A stretch of 38,135 nucleotides of DNA from CAVQBP01 sp964448105. Lineage in GTDB: Bacteria > Bacteroidota > Ignavibacteria > Ignavibacteriales > Ignavibacteriaceae. The translations under genes were made by a program, and so were the position numbers. The stretch covers positions 1 to 38,135 of the forward strand of contig CAYUVK010000043.1 of assembly GCA_964448105.1 (NCBI GenBank), in the 5' to 3' direction. Under the pieces are notes generated by a model. The model ran no database searches and was not told the DNA's origin. It saw only the letters and a program-made list of their open reading frames with translations. Below are positions 33,880 to 38,135 of this stretch, piece by piece (the stretch's first letter is position 1; each line of letters starts with the position of its first letter).

Positions 33880-34133
33880 GATATCTCCCTAAATAATTAA
33901 TGGAAGGATCAATTAATAAAACTATTTTTGATTATTATAAAATAATACTTTTAAAATTATTAAAAACATTTTTTTTAGGGAAATGAGAATTTATTTGAGT
34001 TAAATTAAAAAATAAAATATAAAAACAATCATGTTAAATATTTATTTTGTTCAACTTTAATAAATTCTTATTTTACTATTGACTAACAAAAATAAAATTT
34101 TAATATTAGTTATTAATCGATTATGGAGTTGAA
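33880..34133. other. AT-rich gap upstream of the alpha-2-macroglobulin gene
   Basis: The 254 bases between the alpha-2-macroglobulin start (leftward) and the 38-residue membrane protein (rightward) hold both upstream regions. The DNA is very AT-rich. No promoter with both boxes is convincing on either strand: TTATTTTG near 34040 is one base off the -7 consensus. No repeat or RNA is seen. Confidence 0.5.
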
Positions 34134-34250
34134 ATGGGATTAAACATCGGGGGGATAATTTTTATGTCGATTGCATGGGCATCAATTATTTCTCTAACTG
34201 TATTTTGTTTTTACAGGGTTTTCAAATCCGAAAGGAAAATTAATAAATGA
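34134..34250 (+). CDS. 38-residue single-span membrane protein
   Basis: A short frame with an ATG preceded by TGGAGTTGAA (GGAG six bases upstream) and ended by TGA, followed at once by a hairpin terminator. The peptide begins MGLNIGGIIFMSIAW, continues as one hydrophobic helix (about residues 5-28) containing Trp, Thr and Cys, and ends in a basic tail, YRVFKSERKINK. The N-out hydrophobic-basic layout resembles small accessory subunits of membrane transporters (MetS-type and similar), which is recognition by pattern only; no transporter gene is adjacent. The start, helix, basic tail and terminator together support a real gene despite its size. Confidence 0.55.
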   Translation: MGLNIGGIIFMSIAWASIISLTVFCFYRVFKSERKINK

Positions 34251-34275
34251 GGAGTTAGAGATTAAACTCCTCATT
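34246..34275. terminator. Bidirectional terminator hairpin, 11-bp perfect stem
   Basis: AATGAGGAGTT (34246-34256) and AACTCCTCATT (34265-34275) are perfect inverted repeats around an 8-base loop. The hairpin overlaps the stop codon of the 38-residue protein and lies 10 bases beyond the phosphofructokinase stop on the opposite strand, so it can end both convergent transcripts. The T-tracts on each side are weak. Confidence 0.65.
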
Positions 34276-34285
34276 CAAAGTAATT

Positions 34286-35674
34286 TTAAATCCTGGGAAT
34301 TAGTTCCCCGCCATTGTCGTTATTATCTTCACTTGAAGCCGGTTTTTTAGATATATAAGCTGTATTTGATTCAGTACCTTCTAATTTAATTTTACCTTCT
34401 TTTAGATTTTTATAAAGAAGATCATCCTCGATTAAATAAAAGAATTTTTCTCTGAATTCTTCCAGCGATATACCGCAAGTAGCAGCATATTTTGCTAGTT
34501 CATGAGGATCCTCAAAATCAGACTGGTTCAATCTTAACATATATCTCCTGGCAATATAAAAAGATTCAGAAGCAGGGTCGACCATTCGAACTCTAGTTCT
34601 ACCAGTACTAGGATCCAATATATCTTTGAAATAAATTGGTACGAAGTGCCCGCCTTGAATCGAAACCATGGCACCGCTTCCGCCATTAAGCATAAATTGT
34701 GAAGCTGCGAAACCTAAATCCCTGGTATATTCCATATCAAATGGAATAGGATCCGCACATCGTAACTCATAACCAATATTTTTAGCTACGATCGTTGTTT
34801 TTAAATTATATTCTTTAAGTCTTTCCTGTACCCTGTACTTTAAAATCTCTCCAAAATTAATTTCTGCTAACCTAATGTTATCATGTGCATCTCTTTCAAT
34901 ATTTATAAGAGATTCCATTTCCTTAGGATCAAGATGTTCAACTAAACCTTCCGCTAAAACAGCAACTCCGTCAGTTCTTCCATAACTCATTCTTTTTATA
35001 ATTGCACCGACTAAAATATCAACTATATGAGAAAGCTTAATGGTTCTTCCTGGGAATTCTTCCGGAATTAATGTTAATGTAGCACCTGCAGCTTTCCCGA
35101 TACCCAAAGCAAGATGTCCTGCTTTTCGTCCCATTGATATAATAAAATACCATCTTGAAGTTGTTTGAGCATCGACCATCAAGTTTTTAACAACTTCAAC
35201 TCCTATATGTCTTGCTGTTTGAAAACCGAATGTTGGAATACCATGAGGCAAGTCTAAATCATTATCTATTGTCTTAGGTACGTGAACGACTTTTATCCTA
35301 CCGGCAGCCATTTCGTCTACTTTTAAAGCACTAAAAGCAGTATCGTCACCACCAATAGTAATTAATTTATCAACATTTAATCTTAAAAGAGAAGTAACGG
35401 AATTTTCCAAATGCTTTTTATCTTTTGTAGGATTGCTTCTGGAAATTCCAACATAAGAACCACCACTAAAATGAATACGGCTGACATTATGAATAGTAAG
35501 CTCTTTTATGTGAGAAATATCCCCTTCCATGATCCATTTAAATCCGTCTTTAATACCAATAACTTCAATACCTTCTACTATTGCACGAATTGTAGCCGCA
35601 CCAATAACACTATTTATACCCGGCGCCGGACCACCAGCCACAAGTATTGCTAACCTTTTTGGCGCTATCGACAT
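34286..35674 (-). CDS. 6-phosphofructokinase family enzyme with PPi-type signature residues
   Basis: A 462-residue glycolytic enzyme phosphorylating fructose 6-phosphate. VAGGPAPGIN (12-21) is the phosphate-donor loop, GGDDTAFSAL (108-117) the nucleotide/PPi site, and PKTIDNDL (133-140) the catalytic loop with Asp137. SMGRKAGHLAL binds substrate. ATP-dependent enzymes have Gly after GGD and Gly in P-G-TIDND. Here these are Asp111 and Lys134, the pair that marks pyrophosphate-dependent enzymes, in which the reaction is reversible. The length is greater than the 320-residue bacterial ATP form. The acidic/Ser/Asn C-terminal tail is not conserved. ATG start; 53 bases after the helicase stop on the same strand. 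Confidence 0.9.
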   Translation of the reverse strand: MSIAPKRLAILVAGGPAPGINSVIGAATIRAIVEGIEVIGIKDGFKWIMEGDISHIKELTIHNVSRIHFSGGSYVGISRSNPTKDKKHLENSVTSLLRLNVDKLITIGGDDTAFSALKVDEMAAGRIKVVHVPKTIDNDLDLPHGIPTFGFQTARHIGVEVVKNLMVDAQTTSRWYFIISMGRKAGHLALGIGKAAGATLTLIPEEFPGRTIKLSHIVDILVGAIIKRMSYGRTDGVAVLAEGLVEHLDPKEMESLINIERDAHDNIRLAEINFGEILKYRVQERLKEYNLKTTIVAKNIGYELRCADPIPFDMEYTRDLGFAASQFMLNGGSGAMVSIQGGHFVPIYFKDILDPSTGRTRVRMVDPASESFYIARRYMLRLNQSDFEDPHELAKYAATCGISLEEFREKFFYLIEDDLLYKNLKEGKIKLEGTESNTAYISKKPASSEDNNDNGGELIPRI

Positions 35675-35727
35675 CTATTCAACTCCTAACTTTTTCAGTT
35701 GTTTTATATTTTATAAAAAATAATTAA

Positions 35728-37908
35728 TTATAGAATTTTTAATTTAGCAAATTTCAGCATTAATTGCTTAACGTTGTTTCCTTCAAAAACAACTGTAGCT
35801 TTCTGCATATCACCTACACCCGAAACCTGGGTAACTTTACCTAAACCAAATTTTTCATGCATAACCCTGCTCCCGGGTTTAACCGATTTATTTTCCTGGT
35901 CAAAATCTTCGTAATCTACACTTTCAAAATATTCATAATACATCTCTTTTTTAGATTTCCTGTTTGCTTTTCTTCCAATACCGCCGTTCACTTCCTTAAA
36001 TAGCTCAGGCTTTAGTTCATCAATAAACCGGGATCGGCTTTGATAAGCAACTTCACCAAAACGGTACCGTGAACGTGCATGAGAAATATAAACTTTTTGC
36101 TTAGCTCTTGTCACTGCTACATAAAAAAGTCTCCTTTCTTCTTCAAGTGTAGCTTCCGCGCTAAACCGATTTGAAAGAGGAAATATATCTTCTTCACAAC
36201 CTGAAATAAAAACTATCGGGAATTCCAATCCTTTTGCACTGTGAACAGTTAAAAGAGTAACTGCATTTGCTTCTTCCTCATACATATCAATATCCGAAAC
36301 AAGAGATACATCTTCAAGATATTGTTCAAGTTTAGCTTCTTTATTTGCATTTGAGAATTCGCTCAACGCCGATAAAAGCTCATTTATATTTTCCATTCTG
36401 GCAATAGATTCAGGGGTATTTTCCTCTTTGAATATTCTTAAAACACCAAGTTCATCTACCAAGGCACGGGTAAGCTCACTAACCGATAACTTATCTTTAA
36501 GACCAATATATTTATCTAGAAGAACTTTGAAACCTTTTACATTTTTTTGAATTCTTTCTTTGATTTCAATTACTTCAAAAACCCTGGACATAGTATCGAA
36601 CAGAGAAATATCATGTTTCTTTGAAAATAATATCATTCTTTTTATGGTCGTACTTCCTATACCTCTCTGAGGAAAATTCATTATCCTTAATAAGCTTTCT
36701 TCATCACTTTGATTAGCAATTATACGCAAATAAGCTATAATATCTTTAACCTCTTTTCTTTTATAGAACTCTATCCCCCCGATAATTCTATAAGGAATTT
36801 TTTCTCTTCTAAAAATATCCTCAAGTGCTCTTGATTGTGCATTAGTTCTATAAAGTATTGCAAAATCTTTTAATGATAATTTCCTTTTAGAAATTTCATG
36901 CTTAATATATTTTGCTATTTGGTATGCTTCATCTTTCTCATCGGAACACTTTAGAAGGACTAACAAATCACCATCATTATTTTCAGTCCAGAGTGTTTTG
37001 ATTATTTGTTCTTTGTTATTTTTTATAACGGAGTCGGCAGCAGCTAGAATATTTTTTGTAGAACGGTAATTCTGTTCTAATTTAAATATCTTATGTTTCG
37101 GATAATCTTTCTGGAAATCGAGCATATTACCAAGGTTGGCTCCCCGCCAACTGTATATGCTCTGGGCATCATCGCCAACAACACAAATTTTTTGATCCCT
37201 GGTAACTAAAAGTTTAAGTAATTCATACTGGGCTTTGTTTGTATCCTGAAATTCATCTACCAGTATGTAAGCAAATTTCTTTTTATATTTTTGATGAATT
37301 TTTTGATTTTTATTGAAAAGCTCAATTGGTTTAAGTAGTAAATCTTCAAAATCCATTGAATTATTTTCAATAAGCCTTCGTTGATATTCGTCAAAAACAT
37401 CCGCAATTTTTTCTTCTATGGCAGAATGAACATGATTTTTTCTATATTCAGAAGGCATAATCATATGATTTTTTAAGTAACTTATTTTATGCTTTACCGA
37501 ATTTGGTGTTAGAGATTCAATATTTAGGTCGAAGTCACTAATAATATTGGTTACTAAAGATTTGGAATCTTCGGCATCATAAATAGAAAAATTACTCTTA
37601 TAGTTAATATTTTTTGATTCAATTCTTAAGATTTTTGCAAAAATAGAATGAAAAGTTCCCATCCAGATGGAATCTGCTTTACTGCCGACAAGCTCCCGGA
37701 TCCTGTCTTTCATTTCGTTGGCAGCTTTATTTGTAAATGTTAGTGCCAAAATACTATCCGGTTTATATCCTTTATCGATTAAATAAGCTACTTTATAAGT
37801 AAGAACCTTTGTTTTTCCGGAACCGGCGCCTGCAACTATCATTGATGGTCCGTTATCATATTCAACTGCCTTTTTTTGGTCAGGATTTAGAGTTTTTAGG
37901 TTTATCAT
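35728..37908 (-). CDS. UvrD/PcrA-type ATP-dependent 3'-5' DNA helicase
   Basis: A 726-residue superfamily 1A helicase with the complete motif set: Q-motif LNPDQKKAV, Walker A AGAGSGKT (26-33), Ia TFTNKAANEM, II VDEFQDTNKAQ, III GDDAQSIYSWRGA, IV FKLEQNYRST, V TVHSAKGLEFPIVF and VI RRLFYVAVTRAKQ. A C-terminal Tudor-like region (GSRVMHEKFGLGKVTQVSG) follows a basic linker, as in UvrD/PcrA, where it contacts RNA polymerase. Role: unwinding in nucleotide excision and mismatch repair, and clearing of replication and transcription conflicts. UvrD, PcrA and Rep cannot be separated without a tree; the C-terminal region argues for PcrA/UvrD. ATG start, with a TATATTTG box 50 bases upstream. Confidence 0.93.
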   Translation of the reverse strand: MINLKTLNPDQKKAVEYDNGPSMIVAGAGSGKTKVLTYKVAYLIDKGYKPDSILALTFTNKAANEMKDRIRELVGSKADSIWMGTFHSIFAKILRIESKNINYKSNFSIYDAEDSKSLVTNIISDFDLNIESLTPNSVKHKISYLKNHMIMPSEYRKNHVHSAIEEKIADVFDEYQRRLIENNSMDFEDLLLKPIELFNKNQKIHQKYKKKFAYILVDEFQDTNKAQYELLKLLVTRDQKICVVGDDAQSIYSWRGANLGNMLDFQKDYPKHKIFKLEQNYRSTKNILAAADSVIKNNKEQIIKTLWTENNDGDLLVLLKCSDEKDEAYQIAKYIKHEISKRKLSLKDFAILYRTNAQSRALEDIFRREKIPYRIIGGIEFYKRKEVKDIIAYLRIIANQSDEESLLRIMNFPQRGIGSTTIKRMILFSKKHDISLFDTMSRVFEVIEIKERIQKNVKGFKVLLDKYIGLKDKLSVSELTRALVDELGVLRIFKEENTPESIARMENINELLSALSEFSNANKEAKLEQYLEDVSLVSDIDMYEEEANAVTLLTVHSAKGLEFPIVFISGCEEDIFPLSNRFSAEATLEEERRLFYVAVTRAKQKVYISHARSRYRFGEVAYQSRSRFIDELKPELFKEVNGGIGRKANRKSKKEMYYEYFESVDYEDFDQENKSVKPGSRVMHEKFGLGKVTQVSGVGDMQKATVVFEGNNVKQLMLKFAKLKIL

Positions 37909-38135
37909 ATTGTTTTATAATTGATGTTTTTTGATTAAATTCACAATTTTAAGATTGCAAATATAAGGAAATGTTATTCCAATAAAAAGGGAAGAGATAA
38001 GTTCAAATAGTAAATCGAGTTTTATTTAGAGATTGATTGCTGTTCAAATAAATAAATGCTGGATTATTTGGATGATTGCATCGGTAAATTAATAAAGGTC
38101 TCGCTTTCCTTTATGAGTTACTACCAATAATTTTG
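37909..38135. other. Upstream region of the helicase gene to the window end
   Basis: No gene is supported. A short open minus-strand tail at the very end (to a TAA at 38089-38091) may be the 3' end of a gene outside the window, but 14 codons are too few to call. Confidence 0.4.
37958..37965 (-). promoter_or_regulatory. Candidate -7 box (TATATTTG) for the helicase gene
   Basis: Minus-strand TATATTTG matches TAnnTTTG and stands about 50 bases upstream of the ATG, the same arrangement as for ybaB. No clear -33 element. Confidence 0.4.

Noticed and set aside
38089..38135. Open minus-strand tail of 14 codons ending KRDLY then TAA at the window edge
   Set aside because: It may be the end of a gene beyond the window, but 14 codons give no family signal and other frames are equally open.

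Overview
The window is AT-rich (roughly two thirds A+T or more by eye) and comes from a Gram-negative-type bacterium. Signs are TonB-dependent receptors, SLBB-type polysaccharide export, lipoprotein signal peptides with LTGC/IAGC/LIGC lipoboxes, and an alpha-2-macroglobulin lipoprotein. Carboxypeptidase-regulatory-like N-domains on the receptors and TAnnTTTG-type -7 promoter boxes (a textbook TTTG-N19-TAATTTTG lies at 399-429) point to the Bacteroidota/Chlorobiota (FCB) group. Frequent good Shine-Dalgarno sequences and the gene content make an Ignavibacteria-like lineage my best guess; that placement is inference. No rRNA, tRNA, CRISPR array, prophage or insertion sequence is visible. At least seven genes appear to use TTG starts and one GTG.

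Layout. 1-1112: the start of a methyltransferase gene leaving the window (minus), and a second methyltransferase (plus). 1122-6553 (minus): a surface-polysaccharide block reading outer-membrane-type export protein, chain-length regulator, UDP-glucuronate decarboxylase, then a repeat-filled gap and a MurJ/MVN-type flippase. 6615-9513 (minus): FtsX, two paralogous NTF2-like lipoproteins, and a methyltransferase. 9840-10766 (minus): ybaB-recR. 10906-16099 (plus): a long operon-like run of a degenerate PurC-like protein, psd, pssA, purS, purQ, three tandem tatA genes and gatA. The first five junctions are abutting or overlapping, so phospholipid synthesis (phosphatidylserine made by PssA, decarboxylated by Psd to phosphatidylethanolamine) is interleaved with purine genes (PurS and PurQ of FGAM synthase).

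16207-23347 (minus): a methyltransferase and radical SAM/SPASM pair, an Fpg/Nei-family protein lacking the usual catalytic proline, another methyltransferase, a TonB-dependent receptor and a membrane SpoIIE-type phosphatase. 23348-23976: a non-coding gap with nested inverted repeats and a promoter-like box. 23977-26403 (minus): a second outer-membrane beta-barrel receptor. 26404-27414: a large non-coding gap with a good candidate small-RNA gene ending in an intrinsic terminator. 27415-28247: two small minus-strand genes (DUF1579-like and DUF3795-like). 28471-33879: a 1802-residue alpha-2-macroglobulin-like lipoprotein with an intact CIEQ thioester motif. 34134-34250: a 38-residue single-span membrane protein with its own hairpin terminator. 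34286-37908 (minus): a phosphofructokinase with PPi-type signature residues and a UvrD/PcrA helicase.

No complete new defence or mobile system is evident. The points most worth a second look are the PurC-like pseudoenzyme candidate fused by operon structure to phospholipid synthesis, the tatA triplication, the Fpg-family protein without its nucleophile, the two structured intergenic regions, and the 38-residue membrane protein.
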